Source: Paenibacillus sp. Soil750 (GTDB lineage: Bacteria > Bacillota > Bacilli > Paenibacillales > NBRC-103111). Taken from it: a stretch of DNA of 64,000 bases. This document shows positions 16,438-25,987 of the stretch, in pieces. Under the pieces are notes generated by a model. The model saw nothing but the letters and a program-made list of their open reading frames with translations. It ran no database searches and was not told the DNA's origin. Position 1 is the first letter of the stretch. Every line of letters starts with the position of its first letter. The position numbers were made by a program, and so were the translations under genes. The stretch lies in assembly GCF_001428045.1 (NCBI RefSeq), contig NZ_LMSD01000015.1, positions 1 through 64,000 of the forward strand, written 5' to 3'.

Positions 16438-17982
16438 ATGAAACCAATGGTTAAAAAATTGGCAGTACTCTTAACAGCAACGGGGCTAGTCGCTTCCTTA
16501 GCGGCTTGTGGTAAAGCGAATGAAGCTGGGTCAGCAAGTTCAGCAGCGAGTTCAACTGCAGCATCAGCTAAACCTGCGGCACCGGCGGATATTTCCATTA
16601 CGACACTTGCTTTCGCTGCTGCACCTACAGGTGAGTTGGAAGCTGTGAAAAAGCTAAATGAGAAGCTAAACGTCAATCTAAAGTTAAATTGGATTCCAGC
16701 AGCCCAAATTTCAGAGAAATTAAATGCACTTCTTGCTTCCCGCGATTTGCCCGATGTTCTATTCGTAGAAGATTTTAACTTAACGCCTGCCTTCTTGAAT
16801 GCTATTGATCAAGGCGCTTTCTGGGATCTAGGTCCTTATATTAAAAACTATCCTAACTTAGCTAAGTATCCAGAAAACGTATATAAGAATGCTTCTTTGA
16901 AAGGTAAACTGTACTCCCTTCCACGTGTAAGACCGTTGGATGGCCACGAGTCCATGCTAATCCGTAAAGATTGGTTGGATAAGCTAGGCTTACAACAACC
17001 GAAAACGATGGATGAGCTAGCTACAGTTCTTGAAGCCTTCGCACAGAAAGATCCAGATGGCAACGGCAAACCAGATACCTACGGTGCTGTCATTCCAGGA
17101 TCACCTGGACCTGCTAGTTATCTGCTCTCGATGTTTGGCACGGGTACGAAGTGGAAAGAAGAGAACGGTAGTCTAATCCCGTATTGGTATACACCACAAG
17201 CCAAAGATGCGCTAGCTTTCTGGAATAAATCATTTAAAGCAGGCGGCATTCTTCCTGATTTCCCTGTACTCAAGGCAGCACAAATTAAAGATATGCTCGT
17301 TCAGGGTAAAGCGGGTGTAGCATTTGCCAACGTGATTGATCCCTATAAATATAATTTGGAATTGCAAAAGGTAACTCCGCAAGCGAACCTTATTGCTGTG
17401 GAACTACCAAAAGCACCAGATGGCAAGGCCTATTATGAGCAAGCAAGTGGTTATTATGGACAATTCCTGATCAATAAGAAATCGGTTGATGAGGCGAAGC
17501 TGAAGAAAATCCTAGAAGTCTATGATTATACAGCTTCGGTTGAAGGGTATAACCTTGCTACTTACGGCATCCAAGATGTCGACTATAAAGTGAAGCCTGA
17601 CGGAAGCGTTGAGCAAACCGAAGAAGGCAAGAAAAAAGGATATTCCGGTGATACGACAGGCCAATGGGTAACAGGATACTTTGATAAATATTCGAGAGCT
17701 AAAATCTCGGGTATTCCAACGGATGTTTACGAAGCCAATAAAAAAGTGGTTGATGCGATTTCCTCTATCACAGATCCGACTTACGGCTTAATGAAGTCAG
17801 CGCCATTTAAGGAAAAGGGAGCAGATTGGGATAAAAAGCTGAACGATATGATGGTGAATGTGGTTTTTGGCAAAAATACGCTTGAGGATTGGGATAAACT
17901 GGTGAAACAGTTCAAAGATGATCCAAGCTTCCAACAGCATCTCAAAGAAACGAACGAGTTCTACAAAGAAAAATCCAAATAA
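16438..17982 (+). CDS. Extracellular solute-binding lipoprotein, LplA type
   Basis: This is a 514-residue lipoprotein with a signal peptide ending in lipobox LAAC (Cys24). An Ala/Ser-rich tether and a two-lobed family-1 solute-binding fold follow, with long insertions typical of the LplA group that binds oligosaccharides. GGGAGG lies eight bases before the ATG. A TATAAT box at about 16407, in the 99-base gap after the permease, could give the binding protein extra transcription. It belongs to the importer operon beginning at 14472 and is followed by a terminator. Confidence 0.9.
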   Translation: MKPMVKKLAVLLTATGLVASLAACGKANEAGSASSAASSTAASAKPAAPADISITTLAFAAAPTGELEAVKKLNEKLNVNLKLNWIPAAQISEKLNALLASRDLPDVLFVEDFNLTPAFLNAIDQGAFWDLGPYIKNYPNLAKYPENVYKNASLKGKLYSLPRVRPLDGHESMLIRKDWLDKLGLQQPKTMDELATVLEAFAQKDPDGNGKPDTYGAVIPGSPGPASYLLSMFGTGTKWKEENGSLIPYWYTPQAKDALAFWNKSFKAGGILPDFPVLKAAQIKDMLVQGKAGVAFANVIDPYKYNLELQKVTPQANLIAVELPKAPDGKAYYEQASGYYGQFLINKKSVDEAKLKKILEVYDYTASVEGYNLATYGIQDVDYKVKPDGSVEQTEEGKKKGYSGDTTGQWVTGYFDKYSRAKISGIPTDVYEANKKVVDAISSITDPTYGLMKSAPFKEKGADWDKKLNDMMVNVVFGKNTLEDWDKLVKQFKDDPSFQQHLKETNEFYKEKSK

Positions 17983-18000
17983 GTCTGATGAAATGAAAGG

Positions 18001-18041
18001 ACCCGATCGTGCCTGTTGATGGCGTGATCGGGTTTCTTTTT
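18001..18041 (+). terminator. Terminator after the LplA-type gene
   Basis: ACCCGATC (18001-18008) pairs with GATCGGGT (18026-18033), and TGCC/GGCG-type pairs extend it inward. TTTCTTTTT follows. Confidence 0.82.
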
Positions 18042-18060
18042 AAAAAGAAGGGTGATCCTT

Positions 18061-20342
18061 ATGGGTACACAAGAGTTGAAGTTATGGTATCGGGGGCCCG
18101 CAGAGAAGTGGGTAAACGCTCTTCCAGTAGGGAATGGCAAGTTAGGAGCGATGGTATTCGGAGGCGTAAAGCAAGAACGGATTCAGATCAATGAAGATTC
18201 CCTCTGGTATGGCGGACCCAAGAAGAGGGAGCAACCTGACGCCTATAAACATCTTGAGGAAATTCGCAGGCTTATGTTCGAGGGTAAGCCGCAGGATGCC
18301 GAGTATTTGGCGCGTATGGCGATGACACCGGGGCCCAAATTCTTTGCACCCTATCAAACGCTAGGTGATATAAACTTTTATTTTCGACAATCAAATGGGG
18401 AAACCACCAACTATAGGCGTGAATTGGATTTGCCGACGGGGATTGCTAAAACTTCTTATACCTTGGACGGGACGACGTATCAAAGGGAGATCTTCGCAAG
18501 TGCGATTGATCAGGTGCTTGTTATTCGTTTAAGCTCGGATCGCTCTGGAGCAATCAGCTTCTCAATGAATTTGAGCCGACGTCCATTTGAAGGCACGTCA
18601 GGTAAAGAAGGTGCGGAAAGCATTGTTATGCAAGGGCAATGCGGGCCAGAGGGGGTTCACTATGCGACGGTTTTGAAGGCCGTAACAGTAGGTGGGAACG
18701 TGCAGATTATTGGCGACTTCATTTCTGTGGAAGCTGTAGACAGTGTTACTTTGTACGTGGCTGCTGCAACGACGTTTCGACATCCCGAACCGCTTATCGT
18801 GTGTCAATCCCGCATAGCAGCAAGTGTTGTCAAAGGATTTGAGGCTGTTCGAGAGGATCATGTGAAGGATCACCGTTCGTTGTTTGAACGTGTTCAACTT
18901 GAAATTGAAGATCCAGATCATCATGTTGCGGTTGCGTTGCCGACAGATGAACGGTTACGCCGAATCCAAGAAGGCTATGCAGATCAGGGACTCATTTCGT
19001 TATTCTTTCAATATGGCCGCTACTTGCTTATGGGGAGTTCGCGACCAGGCTCTTTGCCTGCCAATTTGCAAGGTATATGGAATGAGAGTCATACGCCGCC
19101 ATGGGAAAGTGATTATCATTTAAATATTAACTTGCAGATGAATTATTGGCCGGCTGAAGTGTGCAATTTGGCGGGCGTAAAACAGCTAGGGAGATTTACG
19201 GCGCCAGAGGCTTTGTGGCGCACCACGCCACGAATCTGTGGGCGGAGACAGACATATGCGGCATTTATGTGCCTGCCATTTTCTGGCCGATGGGCGGGGC
19301 ATGGATGTCCTTGCATTTGTGGGAGCACTATCGTTATGGCGGAGATCGGGATTTTCTAGGTGCAAGAGCGTACCCGATTATGAAAGAGGCAGCGTTGTTT
19401 TTCCTTGATTTTCTCATTGAGGATGAGCAAGGTCGTCTTGTCACGGTTCCTTCTCTTTCACCGGAAAATACGTATCGATTGCCGAATGGCAATGAAGGGG
19501 TTCTTAGCATTGGACCGTCGATGGATTCGCAAATGATTCATACCCTTTTTGCTGCTTGTATAGAGGCGGGGACGGTTCTAAATACGGATAAGGAATTTCT
19601 CGAGGAACTAGAACTGGTAAGGAGGCGATTACCAGAACCCGCCATTGGCAAGCATGGCCAGTTGATGGAATGGGCGATTGATTATGAGGAAGTGGAACTC
19701 GGCCACCGTCATATTTCACATTTATTTGCCCTGCATCCAGGCGAGCAGATCACTGTTCATCATACGCCAGAGTTAGCCGAGGCTGCTCGACGGACGCTAG
19801 AGAGGCGGCTTGCACACGGAGGCGGTCATACAGGGTGGAGCCGCGCATGGATCATCAACTTTTGGGCGAGATTGCATGATGGCGAGCAAGCCTATACCAA
19901 TTTGATGGAGCTGCTTAGTCATTCCGTGCATACGAGTCTACTTGGTGACCATCCCCCTTTCCAAATCGATGCCAACTTTGGCAGTACGGCAGCTATCGCA
20001 GAAATGCTCCTGCAATCGCACAGGGATGAAATCTTGCTTCTGCCAGCCTTGCCGAAAGCATGGCGTCATGGCCGAGTTAGCGGCCTGCGGGCAAGGGGCG
20101 GCTTCGAGGTTGAGATTGGGTGGCAAGATGGTCAACTTATAGAAGCAGTGCTGCATGCTACAGAGGATGGCTTGTGTACAATCCGCAGCGAATCACCCCT
20201 TGTGATCAATAGGGAGGAAGGGGATGCACTGATGGTGAACTTTATAGGTGGTTCGGTGTATTCCTTCAAGGCAGAGTCAGGAACAAGGTATTTGGTTCGA
20301 TGCGCAAATACGGACTTTGCAATTCCTTCTATATCGAAATAA
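18061..20342 (+). pseudogene. GH95 alpha-L-fucosidase broken by an internal deletion/frameshift
   Basis: The N-terminal part (ATG 18061, AAGGGTG upstream) has the GH95 opening WYRGPAEKWVNALPVGNG, INEDSLWYGGP and the catalytic-region motif HLNINLQMNYWPAE. It reads to NLAG at about 19172. The reading then shifts to another frame, which continues from GRKTAREIYGARGFVAHH through WPMGGAW, GHRHISHLFALHPG and DANFGSTAAIAE to 20342. About 17 codons normally present between the two motifs are missing and the frame does not close, so a deletion of roughly 50 bases with net frameshift is the simplest reading. The total span would otherwise encode about 780 residues, normal for GH95. The catalytic Asn pair lies before the break, and the Glu/Asp residues lie after it. 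A recent mutation is likely, since both halves are otherwise intact. Confidence 0.85.
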
Positions 20343-20354
20343 GGAGAGAACGCA

Positions 20355-21533
20355 ATGGTGAAGAAACCAAGTCTCACGTTCGTCGTCTTGACAGATACCC
20401 ATATTAAAGCCACTTTAGTGGGGACTGAAGCCCAGAATTTTGATCAGGCTCTCAAGGATATTTTGGCAACTTCCCCAGATTGTCACGGGATCATGCATGT
20501 CGGTGATATCACGGACAATGGGGAGCGAGCGGAATTTGAAATCATGGAACAGATTTGGAAAGCTAATATGGAGGGGCTGCCGCCAATCTATTTTACTTAC
20601 GGCAATCATGATGTGCGCTGGAAAGATATTGATAGGCAGATGTCGTTATTTAAAGAGCATACGGGGATTCACAATGCCTACTATGATTTGTGGTTGGAAG
20701 GTTATCATTTTATATTCCTTGGCACAGAAATTGGCTTGAAAGACTGCGCATATATATCAGAGACACAGCTCAAGTGGTTGGATCAAAAGTTGTCCGAACA
20801 TGAAGTGGCGGAGAAACCGGCATTTATTTTTGTTCATGAGCCCCTAATGAATACGGTCGCTGGATCCCAAAGTGAGTTTGGATGGAACGGGATCAGGCAG
20901 GACGCAGAATTAAAGATGATTCTAGCCAAACACCCGCAATCCATTGTCTTTACCGGTCACACGCACTGGGAGCTGGGCGCAAAGGAGACGATGTACAACA
21001 GGAAGTATGCGACCCTGTTTAATGCTGCTTCTGTAGCTTATTTATGGACGGATGATGACGTCCTGAAAGAGGGCTCACAGGGATTTTTCGTCGAAGTCTT
21101 CGAGGATAAGGTCCTTGTAAAAGGAAGAGATTTTTCCTCGAAATCGTGGGTTACTGATGCTGAATATTCGGTACAACTTCCAGTGACCATTCCTGTGGTG
21201 GATCTGACGGTAGATCCAGATTGCACGCTTCGTAATCCTGCCATGATTATGAACAAATCGGTCTTTCAGCCAAATGAACAAATTGAGGTTACTTATGTAG
21301 GTTCGCTAAGAGAAGATGCCTTCGGTATTTATCTAAGAGGAGCTAAACCGAGTGAGACAGAACGCATTAGTCCTATTGTCTCCGTGCAGACCAAAACGTT
21401 CGGCCAGCCAGATGGCAAGTTGATTTTCAGTGATCTGGATCTACCAGTTGGCAGTTACGATATGATTTATTTGGGTGAAACGCTGAATACAGAGCTCACT
21501 CGTTTGCCTTTCGATGTAGTGGCAGACGGATGA
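20355..21533 (+). CDS. Calcineurin-like metallophosphoesterase
   Basis: This 392-residue cytoplasmic protein has no signal peptide. The dinuclear-metal motifs appear in order: DTHIK (DxH, near residue 14), GDITDNG (GDxxD), YGNHD (GNHD/E), a later VHEPL and GHTHWE (GHxH). These are hallmarks of the cyclic-nucleotide phosphodiesterase/purple acid phosphatase superfamily. A beta-rich C-terminal domain of about 110 residues follows. The ATG has AAGGAGAG upstream and lies 12 bases after the damaged GH95 gene, so the two are co-transcribed. The substrate is unknown; a phosphorylated sugar or phosphate ester of the degraded glycan is possible. Confidence 0.85.
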   Translation: MVKKPSLTFVVLTDTHIKATLVGTEAQNFDQALKDILATSPDCHGIMHVGDITDNGERAEFEIMEQIWKANMEGLPPIYFTYGNHDVRWKDIDRQMSLFKEHTGIHNAYYDLWLEGYHFIFLGTEIGLKDCAYISETQLKWLDQKLSEHEVAEKPAFIFVHEPLMNTVAGSQSEFGWNGIRQDAELKMILAKHPQSIVFTGHTHWELGAKETMYNRKYATLFNAASVAYLWTDDDVLKEGSQGFFVEVFEDKVLVKGRDFSSKSWVTDAEYSVQLPVTIPVVDLTVDPDCTLRNPAMIMNKSVFQPNEQIEVTYVGSLREDAFGIYLRGAKPSETERISPIVSVQTKTFGQPDGKLIFSDLDLPVGSYDMIYLGETLNTELTRLPFDVVADG

Positions 21534-21594
21534 GCACATATTGTTTATATAAAATAGAGAGTCGAAATTATTACGTGTGAGGAGCAATATAGAG

Positions 21595-23019
21595 ATGGCA
21601 GTTTCCTTAGAAGAAGCAGTAAAGGTCGTTCCCACTCCACGCCAGTTGGCTTGGCAAGAGATGGAGTTTTATGCGTTTATTCATTTCGGGATGAACACGT
21701 TTACGGGGAGACAATGGGGATTAGGTGACGAGGATCCTCAGTTGTTTTATCCGACGGCTTATCGTGCTGCACAGTGGGTCGAGTCCTGCCGTTTAGCAGG
21801 AATGACAGGTGTCATCCTGACCTGTAAGCATCACGATGGATTTTGTCTCTGGCCAAGTACTTACACGGATCATTCGGTCAAATCCACCACATGGCAGGAT
21901 GGGCAAGGGGATGTTGTAAGAGATGTAGCTGAAGCTTGTCGTGAGCAAGGATTGAAATTTGGTGTTTATTTATCACCATGGGATCGGCATGAGCCCACTT
22001 ACGGTGATTCGCCTAGATACAATACCTATTTCCAGAATCAATTAAAAGAGCTGCTTACAAACTATGGCGAGATATTTTGTGTTTGGTTTGATGGTGCTTG
22101 CGGTGAGGGACCGAACGGTAAAATGCAAGTATATGATTGGAAAGCTGCTTATCGAATTATTCGCGAGCTGCAGCCTAAGGCTGTTATCAATATTTGTGGA
22201 CCTGATGTTCGTTGGTGCGGCAATGAAGCCGGTCACACACGCGAATCGGAATGGAGTGTAGTTCCTGCTGCTCGATGGAATATCGAGGAAATTCAATCCG
22301 AATCGCAACAGGATGATGATGGTACATTTTCGCAAAAAATAAATGCAGAAACAGAAGATTTGGGGAGCCGATCTGTTTTGGCGGAAGCTAATCGAATGAT
22401 TTGGTATCCGGCGGAAGTGGATGTATCGATCAGACCCCAGTGGTTCTACGATCCTGTTGACGATGACAAGGTGAAAACTGTTGATGAATTGATTGATCTA
22501 TACGAGAGTACAGTTGGCGGTAACAGCGCACTTCTGCTGAACATTCCACCGGATCAACGTGGGCTCATTCATGAGACAGATGCACGGCATTTGCGTGAAT
22601 TTGGGCAATGGCTCCGCGCTACTTATGGACAAGATCTAGCTGAAGGAGCGAACGTGTGGGCTTCTCAAACCAAGGATACAAGTGTCGATGCTGGGAACCT
22701 AACAGATGCTCGATCCGATACGTATTGGTGTCCGCAGGAAGGGATGGAGCAAGCTGAACTTGTGATTGATCTTGGTACAGAAACGACGTTTGATCGTATC
22801 GTATTGAAGGAATATATCCAATTAGGACAACGGATTGAACGCTTCCAGCTGGCCTTCAAACAAGGCGAGGAGTGGGTGTACCTTTATGAAGGTACCGTTG
22901 TTGGGTATAAGAAGATTTGCAGCTTTCAACAGACGAACGCAAGATATATTCAGTTGAAAGTGATCGAATCACGTATCAATCCTACATTAAGCAGCTTCGG
23001 TGTGTATTGCAGCAGATAA
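21595..23019 (+). CDS. GH29 alpha-L-fucosidase with C-terminal F5/8-type domain
   Basis: This is a 474-residue glycosidase. The GH29 barrel occupies residues about 1-335: FIHFGMNTF, TCKHHDGFCLWPS, GVYLSPWDRHEP and VWFDGACGEG, with Asp166 the expected nucleophile. A discoidin-like carbohydrate-binding domain follows (about 345-474, ending LSSFGVYCS). There is no signal peptide, so it should trim imported fucosylated oligosaccharides in the cytoplasm. I chose ATG 21595 (GAGGAG ten bases upstream) over GTG 21577, which overlaps that Shine-Dalgarno. It is the only intact fucosidase in the locus after the loss of the GH95 gene. Confidence 0.9.
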   Translation: MAVSLEEAVKVVPTPRQLAWQEMEFYAFIHFGMNTFTGRQWGLGDEDPQLFYPTAYRAAQWVESCRLAGMTGVILTCKHHDGFCLWPSTYTDHSVKSTTWQDGQGDVVRDVAEACREQGLKFGVYLSPWDRHEPTYGDSPRYNTYFQNQLKELLTNYGEIFCVWFDGACGEGPNGKMQVYDWKAAYRIIRELQPKAVINICGPDVRWCGNEAGHTRESEWSVVPAARWNIEEIQSESQQDDDGTFSQKINAETEDLGSRSVLAEANRMIWYPAEVDVSIRPQWFYDPVDDDKVKTVDELIDLYESTVGGNSALLLNIPPDQRGLIHETDARHLREFGQWLRATYGQDLAEGANVWASQTKDTSVDAGNLTDARSDTYWCPQEGMEQAELVIDLGTETTFDRIVLKEYIQLGQRIERFQLAFKQGEEWVYLYEGTVVGYKKICSFQQTNARYIQLKVIESRINPTLSSFGVYCSR

Positions 23020-23034
23020 GTTAAGACGAAGTAT

Positions 23035-23073
23035 AGCCCGACATGGCCATTGTGGACAAAGTCGGGCTTTCTT
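23035..23073 (+). terminator. Terminator after the GH29 gene
   Basis: AGCCCGAC (23035-23042) pairs with GTCGGGCT (23061-23068), and TTTCTTT follows. The convergent minus-strand gene ends 14 bases further on and may use the same hairpin. Confidence 0.83.
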
Positions 23074-23086
23074 TGCGTTGAGGCGA

Positions 23087-23905
23087 TTACATGTCGGGAA
23101 ACAAACCCTCAGGTAGTTTGCCCTCCCAAGAAGCGGGTGCATCCAGTCCGAGTGCATGGGCGACGACGGTTGCTGTGTCGGCAATGTTGACATTGTCGAG
23201 CTTGGTGCCAGGTGCGATGCCGGGACCTGTACAGCTCCAGAAGATGGTTTTGTCTAAAGGATGATCACTGCCATGATTAAAAGCATTCTCGCCACCACCG
23301 CCGTGATCGGTGACGGCGATGATGAGGCTATCTTTTAGCAGATCAGCCTGTTCAAGTGCTCCTAAAATAACGCCAGTGTGACGATCCGACTCTTCGATGA
23401 CACGATGCTGTTCTGGCATATTGTACCCGTACTTATGACCAGCGGCGTCGGGGAGATCCAGTTGGACGTAGAGCAGCTTGAAATCTGGGTTCTCATGTAT
23501 GTAGGCAGCTATAGCTTGGACTAGCTCATCATCAGGCATTGAAATTGTATGAACGCCGATCGAAGACTCAATAATCCCATCGTTGATGGGCTTCCAGGCG
23601 CTGTAGGCCGCTAGTTTAGCAAGAGGGAATGCTGCTCTAACAACGCGGAAAATAGACGGATAGGGTGAGTTTTCGGGGAAGGTTTCTACTTCTGCTTTGG
23701 TATTCGTAAGTCCATGTTTCACAGGATCAACTCCGTGCAGCAGCGTCCCCCAACACTCCGCGCTGATCGTAGGCGATGCGGTTTGCGCTTCGAGCGTGAA
23801 AGCCCCAGCTTCAAATAAACGATCTAAATTCGGTGTATGCGCATCACGGACAAAGTTGCCGGCGCCATCCCAACCAATGATAATGACACGATTATAGGTG
23901 CTCAT
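23087..23905 (-). CDS. Alkaline-phosphatase-superfamily phosphodiesterase
   Basis: This 272-residue protein is of the type I phosphodiesterase/nucleotide pyrophosphatase group. Metal-binding GWDGAG (Asp13) and the nucleophile region ASPTISAECW (Thr46/Ser48) are followed by PVKHGLTN, VQLDLPDAAGH, VTDHGGGG and a final NHGSDHP. No secretion signal is visible. GGGGAGG precedes the ATG. It is the last gene of a three-gene minus-strand operon (phosphoesterase, EamA transporter, this gene) with gaps of 18-26 bases, under the divergent DeoR regulator. The substrate is unknown. Confidence 0.85.
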   Translation of the reverse strand: MSTYNRVIIIGWDGAGNFVRDAHTPNLDRLFEAGAFTLEAQTASPTISAECWGTLLHGVDPVKHGLTNTKAEVETFPENSPYPSIFRVVRAAFPLAKLAAYSAWKPINDGIIESSIGVHTISMPDDELVQAIAAYIHENPDFKLLYVQLDLPDAAGHKYGYNMPEQHRVIEESDRHTGVILGALEQADLLKDSLIIAVTDHGGGGENAFNHGSDHPLDKTIFWSCTGPGIAPGTKLDNVNIADTATVVAHALGLDAPASWEGKLPEGLFPDM

Positions 23906-23923
23906 TGATGTTCCTCCCCTTTT

Positions 23924-24787
23924 TCAACCCCAAAAGCTGATAACTAAAATCCCTAATAAAATTAGAATAGAGCAAAGAATGCGTAATGTACCTTGTTTCT
24001 CTTTGAGGATAACGATGCCTAAAATGGTGGCAAAAACAGTCCCTATTTCGCGCAGGGGGGAAATATGGGCAACAGGCGCGTATTTCATGGCGAAGAGAAA
24101 TAATAAATACGATGCTGGATTGAGAATTGCGCCGAGAGCAATCGTTTTGAAGTTTATCTTCCACTCTCTACGCAGTTGTTTGGACGCAATGACAAGCGGT
24201 GTGAGCCCTGCGACGAATCCAATATTCGTCACTTCTAATAAAGCGATAGGCGAGATATGTGCGAGATTCAGCTTATCGACAAGTACGTAGCAAGTCGTGC
24301 ACAGCCCTACACTAAGCGCCATTAGGAAGGGCTTAACGGATTTGGCAGACGTCTGTCCAGAAGATCGCGAACTTGTGAAGATACCGCTGAGTAACAGGAA
24401 GCCAATCACCATACAAGACAGTCCCGTCCATCCGAGTGGCGATAAGGATTCGCGTAGAAACAGGACACCGACAATCGGGATAAATAAGGTGTTGGTACCT
24501 CTCATAATCGGATAGATCTGCGAGAGATCCCCCATATTGTAGGTGCGCGAGAGTAAGAGAGCGTAAACAGCTTGTAAAGCGGCGGAAAGTAAAAGTAGTC
24601 CGTATGCAGATAAAGTTAAGGGAGTGAACCATAATTCTTTGATCAAATAAGGAAGTAGAAGAACGGTAGTGACCATGATGATGGACCATAGGAAGACGCC
24701 TTTGTTCAGGCTGCTTTTGGTAAACAGGCTCCAGATAGCGTGTGTAAGTCCTGAAGCAATAACGAGTAAAATTGACGCAGTCAACAA
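23924..24787 (-). CDS. EamA/DMT-family transporter
   Basis: This 287-residue protein has ten predicted membrane helices in two EamA repeats. The first repeat ends near GWTGLSCMVIGFLLLSG, and the second carries the characteristic APVAHISPLREIGTVFATIL. Such proteins are metabolite exporters or importers. It starts at TTG 24787, with GGAG eight bases upstream. Being sandwiched between two phosphoesterases suggests that it moves a product or substrate of these enzymes. Confidence 0.85.
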   Translation of the reverse strand: MLTASILLVIASGLTHAIWSLFTKSSLNKGVFLWSIIMVTTVLLLPYLIKELWFTPLTLSAYGLLLLSAALQAVYALLLSRTYNMGDLSQIYPIMRGTNTLFIPIVGVLFLRESLSPLGWTGLSCMVIGFLLLSGIFTSSRSSGQTSAKSVKPFLMALSVGLCTTCYVLVDKLNLAHISPIALLEVTNIGFVAGLTPLVIASKQLRREWKINFKTIALGAILNPASYLLFLFAMKYAPVAHISPLREIGTVFATILGIVILKEKQGTLRILCSILILLGILVISFWG

Positions 24788-24813
24788 GTGATCATCTCCA
24801 AACGTAAGTGAGG

Positions 24814-25755
24814 TTACAGCGTTGGTGAATGTTCGGGTTGATCACGGATGACGGTGCCGTCAGCGAGTCGCAGCCAAGTTTCAAAAGTACGTTCACCTTC
24901 GCGGAGGCGAATCATTCTGGCACCACGATGAAAGCCTTCTTTGCCATATGTATTATAGCCAGTTGCTCTCCCATAACAGAGACGAATCCCGTGAAGTTCT
25001 CCCCAGTAATCATTGATGTGGTCATGTCCACAGAAGGTTCCAACGACATTACCCATTTCAACCATAGCGGCGAACAATCCTGAATTAACGTGAGCACAGC
25101 AGACATTTTCGTATTTGTTCCCATAGCATGTCGCACGCTCCCAAACGTGCTGGTACTCGGTAAGCGGGATATGGAAAAAAGCGAGTGCAGGCAGTTCACG
25201 CTGCTCGTTACAAGACTGTTCGGTATACCAGCTGATTTGATCATGGTGAATCCAGTCATAGCCTGGAATCTGAGGGACTGTAGAGCGACTTCCTGAATCG
25301 AAAAAGTATAAGCTCGCTGCAGGCTGTCCGTCACGGCCACTGAGGGGAAGGCGGTAATTGCCAACGCCGCTAAGCTCAGCAGGGCCAGGTTGAGTCACTG
25401 AATAGGGATACGTGAGGACGCTGTTCATGAGCTCTTGTCTTGTGATGAGGGTTTCGGTGTCGTGATTGCCAAATACCACTGCCCATGGAATTTGGCGAGA
25501 TTCGGCAGCTTGCACGGCGTCGCGAAAAGCTTGAAGGGGCTCTTCACAGTGGTGTTCACCTTCCGAAACAGGTCCTGTGTAAATGACATCTCCGGTAAAA
25601 ACGACGAGATCAGGCTGCTCCGCATCGAGTACTTCTTCCATCAAACGGAGGGTTTGTTGATCTTCCTTTCTGCCATCAATCCAGTGTAAATCTGTAAACT
25701 GTGTGATCGTAAACGTACGATCCTCACGAAAAGTCAGCGGTTGCTGCTTGAACAT
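24814..25755 (-). CDS. Calcineurin-like metallophosphoesterase (second copy type)
   Basis: This 313-residue cytoplasmic metallophosphoesterase has motifs TDLHW (DxH), FTGDVIYTG (GDxxY), FGNHD, FHIPL and CGHDHIND. It resembles Dcr2/Icc-type phosphoesterases rather than the protein at 20355. GGAGG lies eight bases before the ATG. It is the first gene of the minus-strand operon whose promoter region is shared with the divergent DeoR regulator. Confidence 0.87.
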   Translation of the reverse strand: MFKQQPLTFREDRTFTITQFTDLHWIDGRKEDQQTLRLMEEVLDAEQPDLVVFTGDVIYTGPVSEGEHHCEEPLQAFRDAVQAAESRQIPWAVVFGNHDTETLITRQELMNSVLTYPYSVTQPGPAELSGVGNYRLPLSGRDGQPAASLYFFDSGSRSTVPQIPGYDWIHHDQISWYTEQSCNEQRELPALAFFHIPLTEYQHVWERATCYGNKYENVCCAHVNSGLFAAMVEMGNVVGTFCGHDHINDYWGELHGIRLCYGRATGYNTYGKEGFHRGARMIRLREGERTFETWLRLADGTVIRDQPEHSPTL

Positions 25756-25810
25756 GATTATAGCCTCCGATTTGCATATTGTTTGTGGAATTGTGTTGAA
25801 TTAATACAAA

Positions 25811-25955
25811 ATGTTGTTGTTTGTTGACAATTGTAAACTGGTTAAGCAAAGCTGTCAACGAGCAATTTTCGTTGGTGGCAGGTGGTGAAGTTCCTCCGAT
25901 TGACACACCTAGCTCGAACCCCTAAACTAATGAAAACAACATAAAACAACAACAT
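25811..25955. promoter_or_regulatory. Divergent promoter region with inverted DeoR-type operator copies
   Basis: ATGTTGTTGTTT (25811-25822) recurs exactly as its reverse complement AAACAACAACAT (25944-25955), and a further AACAACAT lies at about 25936-25943. The copies flank the gap between the phosphoesterase operon (minus) and the deoR gene (plus), each about 35-60 bases from a start codon. TGTTTGTT-like repeats are typical of DeoR/GlpR-family sites, so mutual control is likely. Nothing else is recognisable in 25756-25987. Confidence 0.65.
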
Positions 25956-25987
25956 TTACAAACTATCGGTCATATTAGGAGGCCATA

